Positions 1-8,824 of a stretch of 64,000 bases of DNA are shown here, one piece after another. Within the stretch, counting starts at the first letter, position 1; the number at the start of each line of letters is the position of its first letter. Below the pieces are notes generated by a model that was not told where the DNA came from, did no database searches, and saw nothing but the letters and a program-made list of their open reading frames with translations. A program made the translations under genes and the position numbers. The stretch comes from Bifidobacterium miconisargentati. GTDB taxonomy: Bacteria; Actinomycetota; Actinomycetes; Actinomycetales; Bifidobacteriaceae. Where the stretch lies: contig NZ_JAHBBJ010000011.1 of assembly GCF_019331675.1 (NCBI RefSeq), positions 1-64,000 of the forward strand, read 5' to 3'.

Positions 1-130
1 ATCAGGCGCTTGCTGGTTGCTTGTTTATCTTGGTCGAAAACATCCTACCCAGGAAGCGCTCTTCTCTTACTCCCTCAACGGCTCAACGACGAACCCACAC
101 CCACGAAAACAACACAAGCGCCAAAAATGA

Positions 131-231
131 CTTAATCAAGCCGTAATTGACATGAAGACAGCTGAACTACCCCTCAGCCACCTTGCGGCGACAGCTCCCC
201 TGACAAGGGGAGCCGAGAGTTCAGCAGAGCC
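131..231. repeat. Degenerate MITE-like copy containing an R1 palindromic repeat
   Basis: The core at 166-214 has the CCCCTCAG...CAGCTCCCC and GGGGAGCC blocks of the R1 repeat. It is flanked by AATTGACAT on the left and CAGAGCC on the right, which match parts of the terminal repeats of the intact elements at 20742 and 53291. No clear target duplication is seen, so this is probably an old, decayed copy. The rest of bases 1-240 holds no gene I can support. Confidence 0.5.
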
Positions 232-240
232 GAAAAAGGC

Positions 241-1344
241 CTATGCGGCCGCAGGGGCCGTGGAGCGTCGCACCACCACGTCTGTGGGCATAATCACATC
301 CCGGATGCCGTTGAGGCCGGCGTCGGCGGCGGCCGCGCCCAATCGGTCGAAAGGCACGCGGACGGTGGTCAGCGGCACGATGAGGTCACCGGCGTAGGGC
401 ATGTCATCGAATCCGCCCACGGAAATCTGATCAGGAACCGAGACCCCCATCGAAAGCAGTGCGTTGATGGCGTCCAGCGCCACCACATCGGTCACACCGA
501 CTACCGCGGTGAACGGGGCGCCGTTGCGGTAGCGGTCCGCGATCTGCTGCATATCCGCGCCGCGGTCGCGCACGAACGGCAAATCCTGCGAGGAGTCATG
601 ACGGATGCCTGCCTCGGCGAGTGCGCCGAGGAATCCGCGGTAACGCTCATCGAACACCTCCGAACCGTCCCGCAGGCCGACGAAGAGCATGTCACGATGG
701 CCCAGGGAAATAAGGTACCTGGTGAGTTCATGCATGCCCCGTTCACCGGCATAGTAGATCGTGCTGATGTGTGAATCCAGTCCGAGCCGGGGCCTGGCCA
801 GCGCCACCAGGGACGTACCTACTTTCTGGAACTTATCCGCATATTCGTTGAGCGCATCATCTTGAATGGCGCCCGGATCGTCGTCCGCGGTGATGACGGC
901 CACGCGCGGGCGCTGTCCCAGCAGATCGGTGAGCACCGCTTTGGCGTCCACGCGGGAGCCGGTGTATGCGCCGCCGGTGACGATGACGCGGAACGTCATG
1001 CCCCGGTGCACCGCTTCCTCGGCGAGTGCGCTGGCCATGTCGCTGTAGGTGCCGCCGGACAGGGCACGCATGACGAGTGTGATGGAGTTGGGCGGCGTGG
1101 TCAGGGCTTGCGCGTGCGCGTTGGGCACGTACCCCAATGCGTTGACCGCCTGCTCGACTTTGGCCCGTGTGGCGTCGGAGACGCGGGCGTTGCCGCGCAT
1201 CACACGGGAGACGGTGGCCACGGAGACACCCGCGGCAGCGGCGATGTCCCTGATGTTGGCATTGGACGTCTTGGCGGGCCCCTTGGTGGTTTTGACGGTG
1301 GTTCCGGTTTTGCCGGCAACCGCGGTATCCATCATTTCGGTCAT
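241..1344 (-). CDS. LacI-family transcriptional regulator
   Basis: A sugar-responsive repressor of the LacI/GalR family. The helix-turn-helix lies at about residues 30-52 (NIRDIAAAAGVSVATVSRV), followed by a periplasmic-binding-protein-like effector domain. The roughly 29-residue extension before the helix-turn-helix is longer than usual, so a downstream start is possible. An ATG at 1344 is chosen over the GTG at 1347 because AAGGG lies about nine bases upstream. The gene starts 4 bases after the permease stop, so it is the last gene of the binding-protein/permease operon and probably regulates it. The ligand is unknown; the neighbouring glycosidases suggest a plant oligosaccharide. Confidence 0.9.
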   Translation of the reverse strand: MTEMMDTAVAGKTGTTVKTTKGPAKTSNANIRDIAAAAGVSVATVSRVMRGNARVSDATRAKVEQAVNALGYVPNAHAQALTTPPNSITLVMRALSGGTYSDMASALAEEAVHRGMTFRVIVTGGAYTGSRVDAKAVLTDLLGQRPRVAVITADDDPGAIQDDALNEYADKFQKVGTSLVALARPRLGLDSHISTIYYAGERGMHELTRYLISLGHRDMLFVGLRDGSEVFDERYRGFLGALAEAGIRHDSSQDLPFVRDRGADMQQIADRYRNGAPFTAVVGVTDVVALDAINALLSMGVSVPDQISVGGFDDMPYAGDLIVPLTTVRVPFDRLGAAAADAGLNGIRDVIMPTDVVVRRSTAPAAA

Positions 1345-1348
1345 CACA

Positions 1349-2257
1349 TCATCCCTTCACTGCGCCCAAGGCCACACCGGAGCGCCAGAAGCGCTGCATG
1401 AGCATCATAACAACCGCGAGTGGGATGATGGAGACCACCGAGCCGGCGAGCGCGATGGTGGTCGGGTCGAATACGGAGGACTGCTTGGTCTGCATGAAGC
1501 TGTACAGGCCGAGCGCGAGCGTCCATTTGTCGGATCCGCGCAGCATGGTGATCGGCAGGTAGAAGTTGTTCCACTGCAGCACGAACGTGAGGATGAAGAT
1601 GGTGGCGGCCGGCGTGGAGAGCATCGGCAGCACGATCTTGCGGAAGATGAGCAGCTCCCCCGCCCCGTCCACGCGGGCGGCCTCCAGCAGTTCGTCCGGC
1701 ACGGTTCCGTCGATGTACTCCTTGGCGAGGTACACGTCGAAGGCGTTGACGAAGGATGGGATGAGTACGGCCCAGACCGTGTCCGTGAGGTGAAGCCCGG
1801 CGAATAGCAGGTACAGGGGCAGCGTGAGCAGCGCGGTGGGCACGAGGAACGAGGCCATGACGAGCGCCATCTCGATCTTCTTGCCGGGGAAGTCGAACTT
1901 GCTCAGCGAGTATCCGGCGGCGAGGGAGATGACGGTGCAGACGATGGCGCCCACGCCGGCATAGAGGATGGAATTGCCCATCCAGCGGAAGAAGATGCCG
2001 TTCTCGTAGGTGAACAGCTGGCGGAAGTTCTCGACCACGTGGTTTTCGGCGCCGAACCACAGACCGTTGGTGTTGTAGAGTTCCACGCGGCTTTTGGTCA
2101 CGGATACGACGAGCCACCACAGGGGCGCGATGGAGTAGAACGCGAGCAGGGCGAGGCAGATGAGGATGCCGGGCCGGCTCCACCTGGACTGATGGGAGAC
2201 ACGGGCGACCGTGCCCGCGGGCTTGCCGTAGCGGGGACGCAGGAATGCGGTTGCCAT
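1349..2257 (-). CDS. ABC sugar transporter permease, MalG-type
   Basis: Inner permease subunit of a CUT1-type sugar ABC importer. It has about six membrane segments and the cytoplasmic EAA loop that contacts the ATPase (EAARVDGAGELLIFRKIVLP, roughly residues 195-215). The start ATG at 2257 overlaps the stop of the upstream permease by one base (TGATG), which suggests translational coupling; the open frame further upstream belongs to that other gene. No ATPase gene is present. Bifidobacterial CUT1 systems commonly share one MsmK-like ATPase encoded elsewhere, which is inferred here. Confidence 0.92.
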   Translation of the reverse strand: MATAFLRPRYGKPAGTVARVSHQSRWSRPGILICLALLAFYSIAPLWWLVVSVTKSRVELYNTNGLWFGAENHVVENFRQLFTYENGIFFRWMGNSILYAGVGAIVCTVISLAAGYSLSKFDFPGKKIEMALVMASFLVPTALLTLPLYLLFAGLHLTDTVWAVLIPSFVNAFDVYLAKEYIDGTVPDELLEAARVDGAGELLIFRKIVLPMLSTPAATIFILTFVLQWNNFYLPITMLRGSDKWTLALGLYSFMQTKQSSVFDPTTIALAGSVVSIIPLAVVMMLMQRFWRSGVALGAVKG

Positions 2258-3228
2258 CACTTCCCCTTCCTGTTGGTCACGCCGTAGACGACGGCGGAGA
2301 TGGCGGCGATGACGAGCGCCAGCACCACGGACAGGGCGGCCGCGTAGTTGTAGTCGCCGCCCGCGGAGAACGTGTAGTTGTAGATGGTCATGATCGGCGT
2401 GAAGTTCGCGGTGACGGTCTGCGGTGAGGCCGAACGGAACAGCAGTGGCTGGTCGAAGAGCTGGAGCATGCCGATCATCGAGAGCAGTCCGGTCAGCAGC
2501 AGGGTGCCGCGGATCATCGGCAGTTTGATGGACCAGGCGATGCGCAGTTCGCTGGCGCCGTCGATGCGCGCGCTTTCGTAGAGCGAGGGGTCGATGGCGG
2601 TGAGGGAACCGTACATGATGAGCATGTTGAAGCCGATGTTGACCCATAGCAGGAGGTTCGCCATGGAAGCCCACAGCAGTTGTGGGCTGAAGAAGTCCAC
2701 GGTGAGGCCGAACAGGGCGAAGAAGCGCTTGAGCGGGCCGATGTCAGGCGAGTAGAGGTACACCCACACCAGCGTGGAGACGATGGTAGGCACCATGTAC
2801 GGCACGAGCAGCAGGAGACGGTACGCCTTCTTGGCGGCGCGTTTGGCCGCATCGAGCAGCAACGCCTCCACGGCGGCGAAAGCCATAATCAGGGGCGTGG
2901 CCACGCAGGTGAACAGAGCCACACGACCCATGCCGCTCCAGAACGCCGCATCCTGGAAGGCACGCGCGTATTGGGCGAGTCCGGCGAAGCGCGGGTGCGG
3001 TCCGTCGAGGCCGAGCCCGCTGTATTTGAGCTCGAACAGGCTCTTCCACAGGGCGTAGAGGAAGGGCAGGATGAACGAGAAGAGGAACAGAGCGAAGAAC
3101 GGCAGGCCGAACAGGGCGCCCTTGAGTCCACGGAGGCGATGCCATGAGGCGACCGGGTTCATGCCGCTCCCCTGCGGTGCGGTCTTGCCCACGTTCGCCG
3201 GTTCCGCCGGCTTGACTGTGGTGTTCAT
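2257..3228 (-). CDS. ABC sugar transporter permease, MalF-type
   Basis: Partner permease of the MalG-type subunit, with about six membrane helices and an EAA loop (ESARIDGASELRIAWSIKLP). A cytoplasmic N-terminal segment of about 30 residues precedes the first helix. GGAGGG lies only one base before an ATG at 3231 but four bases before the ATG at 3228, so 3228 is preferred; a TTG at 3240 is also in frame. It lies between the binding-protein gene (stop at 3290) and the second permease, forming one transport operon that ends with the LacI gene. Confidence 0.92.
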   Translation of the reverse strand: MNTTVKPAEPANVGKTAPQGSGMNPVASWHRLRGLKGALFGLPFFALFLFSFILPFLYALWKSLFELKYSGLGLDGPHPRFAGLAQYARAFQDAAFWSGMGRVALFTCVATPLIMAFAAVEALLLDAAKRAAKKAYRLLLLVPYMVPTIVSTLVWVYLYSPDIGPLKRFFALFGLTVDFFSPQLLWASMANLLLWVNIGFNMLIMYGSLTAIDPSLYESARIDGASELRIAWSIKLPMIRGTLLLTGLLSMIGMLQLFDQPLLFRSASPQTVTANFTPIMTIYNYTFSAGGDYNYAAALSVVLALVIAAISAVVYGVTNRKGK

Positions 3229-3289
3229 CATGCCCTCCAACGTTGGCGCTTGTGCGCGCTGAGCTTATGAGTATCAAGTGCGGTCATCA

Positions 3290-4603
3290 TCATGCCTCCC
3301 GGACGTTGATGCCCTTGGTCTTCAGATCGTTGACGGTCCATCGTTGCAGGTGGTCGAGCATCTGGTCGCCCGTGACCTGCCTGTTGAGGAACTTGGCCCA
3401 CTGGTCCTGCAGCTGCTTGTACATGCCGGACCAGTTGACACCGGTGGAGTACGGGGTGGCCGATTCGATGGAATCCTTGACCACCTGCTCGGCGCCCGGC
3501 TTGTCCTGGAGGAGCTTGTCCGGCAGGGAATCGGCGATGTATGCGGTGGCGTCCTTCATGGCCGGGAACGTGCCGTTGCCGGTGGTGGGGCTGGCGGCGA
3601 TGCGCGCGGCCTTGTCGTTCGTGGCGAGCCAGAGGGCGAAGTCAAGGGCCTCCTGCGGATGCCTGGCGCCTTTGGGCAGGGCGTAGCCCTGCACGTTGAG
3701 CGGGGAGACGAGCGGAGAGTCGGCGGATTCCTTGGGCCAGTCGTATGCCTTCCAATCGCCTAAAGACTTCTGGAAGTTCGATTGGTAGGCGGACAGCTGC
3801 CAGGTGGAGGTGAGGATGGTGGCCAGGTCGCCGGACTGGAAGAACTGCATCAGGGCGTCCCATTCGATGAAGGTCTTCTGGCTGAACAGGTTCTCGTCCA
3901 CGATGCGTTGCAAATAGTCAACGGCCTTGCGTGTTTCAGCGCCGTTGATGTCGATGACCCAGGAATCACCCTTGACCGAATACCAATGCGCGCCGAACTG
4001 CTGGGCGAGCACCACAAGCATGGTGGGATCCTCGCCGGCAAGGTTCATGATCTTGATCTTAGGGTCGGCAGCCTTGAGCTGCTCCGCAGCCGATATGTAC
4101 TCGTCCCATGTGGTGGGCACCTTGACGCCGTGCTCGTCGAAGGTGCGCTGGTTGGCGATGATGAACTGCGGGCTGAACTTGAACGGGATGGCGGCGAGCC
4201 TGTTCGCCACGGTGAACGACTCGACCGCATTCGGATTGAGGTTCGTGAGGTCCGGATTGTACGGGGCGATGTCCTGGATGGTGCCGTCCGCAAGCAGCGA
4301 GATGGTCGACTCCATATCCGCCTCGAACAGGTCGGGCACGTTCTGGCCGGCCTTGACGGCGTTGACCAGCGATTCCTCGGCCTTGGTGTTGGTAGCCTGA
4401 CGGTGGTAGACCACGCGAATCCTGTCCTGGGAACGGTTGAAGGCGTCGGCCTGCTCCTGCTGGCCCTGCTCGTAGCCCCACCATTCGATGGTCACACGGC
4501 CATCGGAGGCGGTGGCGGAACCGCAGGCGGCCAAAGGCATGACCGATACGGCTGCCGTGGCGATGATGGCCGCGATGCGGCCCCAACGATGCAAACCCTT
4601 CAT
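3290..4603 (-). CDS. ABC transporter sugar-binding lipoprotein
   Basis: Extracellular solute-binding protein (family 1, CUT1 type). The N-terminus is a lipoprotein signal: basic residues, a hydrophobic stretch (IIATAAVSVMPL) and the lipobox LAAC, after which the mature protein begins with lipid-modified Cys. The rest has the usual family length of about 440 residues, with a typical VTIEWWGYEQG first strand. An ATG at 4603 is chosen; a TTG at 4612 is in frame but poorly spaced from a ribosome site. First gene of the operon with the two permeases and LacI. The ligand is not readable from sequence; the nearby GH43, GH36 and GH28-like enzymes suggest arabino-, xylo- or galacto-oligosaccharides. 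Confidence 0.92.
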   Translation of the reverse strand: MKGLHRWGRIAAIIATAAVSVMPLAACGSATASDGRVTIEWWGYEQGQQEQADAFNRSQDRIRVVYHRQATNTKAEESLVNAVKAGQNVPDLFEADMESTISLLADGTIQDIAPYNPDLTNLNPNAVESFTVANRLAAIPFKFSPQFIIANQRTFDEHGVKVPTTWDEYISAAEQLKAADPKIKIMNLAGEDPTMLVVLAQQFGAHWYSVKGDSWVIDINGAETRKAVDYLQRIVDENLFSQKTFIEWDALMQFFQSGDLATILTSTWQLSAYQSNFQKSLGDWKAYDWPKESADSPLVSPLNVQGYALPKGARHPQEALDFALWLATNDKAARIAASPTTGNGTFPAMKDATAYIADSLPDKLLQDKPGAEQVVKDSIESATPYSTGVNWSGMYKQLQDQWAKFLNRQVTGDQMLDHLQRWTVNDLKTKGINVREA

Positions 4604-4648
4604 AACCTTCAATCCTAATTCCTTGGTTCGTGCATTTTGCGTTCCTTT

Positions 4649-4769
4649 GGGCTCCTCTCTTTGAGTGGAGCTAGCAGCCGCAGGCTGACTGAGGGAAGTC
4701 TCAGCTTAGACCACGAACACTCCCCTCAGCCCCGCTCCGCGGCCAGCTCCCCTCAGAGAGGGGAGCCAG
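4649..4769. repeat. Two inverted R1 palindromic repeats
   Basis: Two R1 copies in opposite orientation lie between the GH43 stop and the binding-protein start. One is degenerate (about 4649-4700: GGGCTCCTCTC...GACTGAGGGAAGTC). The other is well preserved (about 4719-4769: ACTCCCCTCAG...CAGCTCCCCTCAGAGAGGGGAGCC). Each can fold into a hairpin and may end GH43 transcription. Confidence 0.7.
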
Positions 4770-4778
4770 TACCTACCG

Positions 4779-6443
4779 CTACTTCTCCTGGTAGTCGAAG
4801 TACTCGAAGTCGGCGTACGACTTGTGGGCGTCGGTGTCCTGGGCGCAGATGCCCACCATGCCGCCGGTGAACGCGCAGCGGAACGGGTTGCTGTGCTTCT
4901 CGAGGTAGTCGTCGCTGATGTGGTCGGCCGGCTGGTCGCCGCCGACGGCCTTCCACTCGGGGTTGTCGCCGTACATGGTCTCGCCCTGGGCGATGAAGAA
5001 GTTCGCCTTGTCATGGCGGACCTCCACCTTCAGACGCACCGGGCCGTCTTCGAGCGGCACCAAATCGGAGCCCTGGGTGAGATTGCCGTGGTCGTTCTGC
5101 AGCACCTGCACCACGCGGCGGTCGGTGCCTTCGGAGTCGAAGGACACGTAGGCGTAGATCCAGTTGTCGGTGTCGTAGAACAGCACCAGACCGGCCTGCT
5201 GCTGGTAGTTCTTCGGGTCGAAGTCGAGCACGGTCTCGGCGTCGAAGTCGTAGGACTCCCAGCGGCGGGCGAACAGGGACTGCTTGAACAGGGAGCACAG
5301 CGTCTGGCCGCCCTTGAGGCGCAGCCAGCCCGGGCGGGCGGTGAGCGAGTAGTCCTCCTCCGCCACGAGCGCGGTGCGCAGCGTCTTGAAGCTGGATGGG
5401 ATCGACGGGTCGGTCACCGAGGTGAGCGGCGCGTTCTTCTGCACGTCCCAGTTGGCTTCGAACTCGACGCGCTCGGAATGGTCAGTGTTCTGCGCCACGC
5501 CCTGGGAGCCCTTCGGCGCCGGCACTTCGAGCATCGGGCTCACGGAGTCGTTGATCATGCGCGGCCAGCCGTCCTCGGTCCAGTAGATCTTCTGGATGCC
5601 GGTCTCGCGGCCGAGCGTGCAGTTGCCGCGCTCGGTGAGAGGACGGGCGCAGATCTGCGTGATGTACCATTCGTCGCCGATCTGCAGGAAGCAGCAGTGT
5701 CCGGACTTCTGCAGCGGGTTGGTCGGCTCGTCGCGCGTGGTCATGATCGGGGTGTACGGGCTGTCCTCGAACGGACCTTCGAGGCTCTTGGCGCGGGCCA
5801 CGGTGGCGGCGTGCATGTAGCCGGTGCCGCCGGCGGCGCACAGCAGGTAGTACCAGCCGTCCTTCTTGATGATCTGCGGGGCCTCGCACACGCCGAGCTT
5901 GGTGCCCTTGTAGAAGTGCTTGCGTTCGCCGATGAGCTCCATGGTGTCCGGGTCGAATTCCTGGATCACGGTGCCGGAGAATAGCTGGTGGCCGGGGCGC
6001 GGGTCGTAGAGCATGTTGAGGAACCACTTGCGTCCGTCATCATCGTGGTAGATGGACGGGTCGAAGCCGGAGGCGGTCAGGAAATGCGGTTCGCTCCACG
6101 GGCCGGTGATGGTCGGCGCAGTGATCACGTAGTTGAGCGTGTTCATGATCGGTCCGAAGGTCTTCACGTCCGTGTAGACGAGCCAGAACTTGCCGTCGGC
6201 GTAGCTCAGGTGCGGGGCCCACAGGGAGCCGGAGTTGTAGTTGCCGAGCAGGTTGACCTGGGATTCGCGGTTGACCGGGGCGGCGACCCACTCCCAGTTC
6301 ACGAGGTCCTTGGAGTGGTAGATGTCGATGCCGGGCCACCATTCGAAGGTGGAGGTGGCGATGTAGTAGTCGTCCCCGACGCGCAGGGCGCTGGAGTCCG
6401 GGTGGAAGCCGGGCAGGATCGGGTTCTTGATCATGGTGGTCAT
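4779..6443 (-). CDS. Glycoside hydrolase family 43 (beta-xylosidase/alpha-L-arabinofuranosidase type)
   Basis: A 554-residue GH43 enzyme, probably removing terminal xylose or arabinose from oligosaccharides. It starts with NPILPGFHPDSSALRVGDDY, the first blade of the five-bladed propeller with the catalytic base Asp. Next come SGFDPSIYHDDDG (pKa-modulating Asp) and GVCEAPQIIKKDGWYYL (acid Glu). A C-terminal beta-sandwich from about residue 330 (DFDAETVLDFDP, QQAGLVLFYD) is typical of GH43 subfamily 11-like enzymes. There is no signal peptide, so it should act in the cytoplasm on imported oligosaccharides. Substrate specificity between xylose and arabinose is not resolved by sequence alone. 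Confidence 0.9.
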   Translation of the reverse strand: MTTMIKNPILPGFHPDSSALRVGDDYYIATSTFEWWPGIDIYHSKDLVNWEWVAAPVNRESQVNLLGNYNSGSLWAPHLSYADGKFWLVYTDVKTFGPIMNTLNYVITAPTITGPWSEPHFLTASGFDPSIYHDDDGRKWFLNMLYDPRPGHQLFSGTVIQEFDPDTMELIGERKHFYKGTKLGVCEAPQIIKKDGWYYLLCAAGGTGYMHAATVARAKSLEGPFEDSPYTPIMTTRDEPTNPLQKSGHCCFLQIGDEWYITQICARPLTERGNCTLGRETGIQKIYWTEDGWPRMINDSVSPMLEVPAPKGSQGVAQNTDHSERVEFEANWDVQKNAPLTSVTDPSIPSSFKTLRTALVAEEDYSLTARPGWLRLKGGQTLCSLFKQSLFARRWESYDFDAETVLDFDPKNYQQQAGLVLFYDTDNWIYAYVSFDSEGTDRRVVQVLQNDHGNLTQGSDLVPLEDGPVRLKVEVRHDKANFFIAQGETMYGDNPEWKAVGGDQPADHISDDYLEKHSNPFRCAFTGGMVGICAQDTDAHKSYADFEYFDYQEK

Positions 6444-6454
6444 GGTGTGTTCCT

Positions 6455-6475
6455 TTGTTTGTGTGCTCGAATGTT
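6455..6475 (-). promoter_or_regulatory. Possible LacI-type operator upstream of GH43
   Basis: On the minus strand the leader reads TTCTCAAACATTCGAG. The half-sites TCTCAAAC and TTCGA recur in the distal operator of the small-protein locus at 12031-12046, where they are spaced two bases further apart. The quasi-palindrome CTC-AA/TT-GAG fits a LacI-family site only loosely. Confidence 0.3.
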
Positions 6476-6506
6476 TGAGAACGAATTGGACGAGAGGGGT
6501 TTCCGA

Positions 6507-6552
6507 GACTCCCCCAGTCAGCCACGCTGGTAGCTCTCCTCGGAGGGGAGAC
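6507..6552. repeat. R1 palindromic repeat, single copy
   Basis: A diverged R1 copy (GACTCCCCCAGTCAGCC...TCGGAGGGGAGAC) in the spacer between the GH36 stop and the GH43 start. It can form a hairpin. Confidence 0.6.
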
Positions 6553-6557
6553 AGAAG

Positions 6558-8786
6558 CTAGGCTTTGACGGCGGCGAAGAGGGCGGCCTGGGCGGGGTTG
6601 AGCTCAGGCGGGCGGATGCCGTAGGTGGTCAGGGCGCGGCCGGGCAGGACGATGCCCTGCTCGTTCCACCAGCCGAGCGGCGAGAATCCCACGTTGGCGC
6701 CGGAGGCGTCAAGGTCGAGGTTCACGGCCAGCGGGTAGACGCGGTAGTTGGCGTCCGGGTCGAGTCCGGGCAGGTGCACGGGCGCGGTCGGGTACGTGCT
6801 GGAGGTGGTGAGCATCGTGTACCGGTAGATCGCAGCGGACTTGTCGGGCTTGACCATGCCGTCCACGCGCACAGCCGGGTCGCACTGGTCGGCGTGCATG
6901 CAGGTGTCCTGGGCGAACCATTCGCGGTGCTTCTTGTATTCGGTGACCCACTCCCCCAGCTTGGCCAGCGCCTCATCCGGCTCCTTCAGGAGGTTCCATT
7001 CGATGCCCATGTGGCCGAAGAAGGCCATGGCCATGCGCATCTCCTGGCTGGTGGCGCGGTGGGTGGCGTAGGCGGGGCTGTGGCCGATGTGCTCGCCCAT
7101 CATGCACGGCGGCACGACCAGCGAGGTGTAGCGCTGGGTGTCCTCGCGCTCGACCGGGTCCACGCAATCGGAGGTCCACACGCGGCTGGCGTAGCGCAGG
7201 ATGCCGAGGTCCATGCGGCCGCCGCCGGAGGAGCAGCTTTCCATTTCGAGGCCGGGGTGGGCGGCCTTGAGGTCGTGCCAGATGCGGTAGACGGCGAGGG
7301 TCTGGCTATGCACGGCCGGGCGACCGGTGTACGGGGAGATGCCTTCGGTGACCTGCTTGTTGTGGTCCCACTTGATGTAGTCGATGCCGAGCTCGTTGAC
7401 CAGGCCGTCGATGGAATCGTAGATGTACCGGTAGGCGTCCGGGTTGCTCAGGTCGAGCACCTGCTGGTGGCGGCCTTCCATCGGCATACGGTTTTCGGTG
7501 GGCTTCAGCACCCAGTCCGGGTGGGCGCGGTACGTGTTGGAGTCCGGGTTAATCATCTCGGGCTCGAACCACAGGCCGAATTCCATGCCCTTGGCGTGCA
7601 CGTAGTCGGCCAGGGCCTTGAGGGACTTCGGCCCGTCGGGCCAGACGTCCTGGGCGATCTGCCAGTCACCGAGACCGGAGGTGTCGTCGCGGCGGGAGCC
7701 GAACCAGCCGTCGTCCACCACGTAGCGTTCCACGCCGGAGGCGGCGGCCTTGTCCGCCAGGGCCTTCAGGGTGTCGAAGTTGTGGTCGAAGAACACGGCC
7801 TCCCAGGTGTTGAGCATCACCGGACGGGGCTTGGCGGTCAGTTCGGGGTGCAAGGAGCGCACGTAGGAGTGGAATCGGGTGCCGACCTCGTTGAGGCCAT
7901 CGCCGTAGGCGCCGAAGACCCACGGGGTGGCGTAGGACTCGCCCTTGGCCAGTGCGATCTCGCCGGAAAGCAGCACCTCGCCGCCGCCGATCAGGGCCTG
8001 CGTGTACGGCGTGCGCTCCGCGGACAGCAGCGAGTTGCCGCTCCAGGCCACGTGCACGGCGTAGACGTCGCCGCGCTCGAAGCCGAATCCGGGTTCGCCG
8101 GCCGCGAGCAGCAGCGAGGCATCGAAGTCCGGACGGCCCACCACGGAGACCTTCTCGATGCGTTCCACGGCGAGCGGACGGCGCTGCGGCTGGCGTTCGC
8201 GCAGGTGGTGGCCGGTGGTGGTGAGCACTTCGGTGGCGTTGGCGGGCAGGGCGAAGCCGAGTTCCAAACGGTTCACCGCGAGCTCGCCGTCCTTGAGGTT
8301 GCGCACGGTGGCCTGCTGGCGGATGAGTCCGCCCGGCAGCAGTTCGGCGGTCCATTCGAGGCCGACGCCCTGTTCCTCGTCGGCGGCGCTGACGGTGACG
8401 GTCGGCACGGTCGCGTCCTTGATGCCGGTGTCCTCATGGCTGTCGATGGCGACGTCGGTCACGGCGAACCTGCAGAACAGCTCCACGCCGTCGCGCGCCA
8501 CGTTGATGCGGGAGGCTCCCATCCAGCCTTCGGCCTGGGTGGGCAGGACGGACGGCCATGGCGTGTAGTCGAGCACGCCGGAGACGCGCTGCGGGCGAAC
8601 GGCGTCATACAGCGCAATGGCGGCCTTCGGGTCGGCGAGCGGACGGCCCCAGTGCACGAGGCGCGGCAGCTGGTTACCGGTGAAGGCCAGGGCGAACGCG
8701 ATGTTCGCGTCACGCTGCTCGGCGTACACCACGCTGATGGCGGTGCCGTCCGAGCCGGCGCCTTCGAATCGTTCGATGGTGGACAT
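6558..8786 (-). CDS. Alpha-galactosidase, glycoside hydrolase family 36
   Basis: A 742-residue GH36 enzyme that hydrolyses terminal alpha-1,6-galactose from raffinose-type or galactomannan oligosaccharides. It has the N-terminal beta-supersandwich followed by the catalytic barrel. Visible motifs are LWFEPEMINPDS, the nucleophile Asp in DYIKWDHNK (about residue 472), ESCSSGGGRMD (about 517) and the acid/base Asp in WTSDCVDPVERED (about 537). The start at 8786 is set by AAAGGAG five to six bases upstream; an ATG five codons earlier lacks a site. No signal peptide is seen, so it is cytoplasmic. It sits between the GH43 and GH28-like genes on the same strand. Confidence 0.95.
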   Translation of the reverse strand: MSTIERFEGAGSDGTAISVVYAEQRDANIAFALAFTGNQLPRLVHWGRPLADPKAAIALYDAVRPQRVSGVLDYTPWPSVLPTQAEGWMGASRINVARDGVELFCRFAVTDVAIDSHEDTGIKDATVPTVTVSAADEEQGVGLEWTAELLPGGLIRQQATVRNLKDGELAVNRLELGFALPANATEVLTTTGHHLRERQPQRRPLAVERIEKVSVVGRPDFDASLLLAAGEPGFGFERGDVYAVHVAWSGNSLLSAERTPYTQALIGGGEVLLSGEIALAKGESYATPWVFGAYGDGLNEVGTRFHSYVRSLHPELTAKPRPVMLNTWEAVFFDHNFDTLKALADKAAASGVERYVVDDGWFGSRRDDTSGLGDWQIAQDVWPDGPKSLKALADYVHAKGMEFGLWFEPEMINPDSNTYRAHPDWVLKPTENRMPMEGRHQQVLDLSNPDAYRYIYDSIDGLVNELGIDYIKWDHNKQVTEGISPYTGRPAVHSQTLAVYRIWHDLKAAHPGLEMESCSSGGGRMDLGILRYASRVWTSDCVDPVEREDTQRYTSLVVPPCMMGEHIGHSPAYATHRATSQEMRMAMAFFGHMGIEWNLLKEPDEALAKLGEWVTEYKKHREWFAQDTCMHADQCDPAVRVDGMVKPDKSAAIYRYTMLTTSSTYPTAPVHLPGLDPDANYRVYPLAVNLDLDASGANVGFSPLGWWNEQGIVLPGRALTTYGIRPPELNPAQAALFAAVKA

Positions 8787-8824
8787 ATGCACTCCTTTCA
8801 TATTGAAGAGACGTCGCGCGGCTT

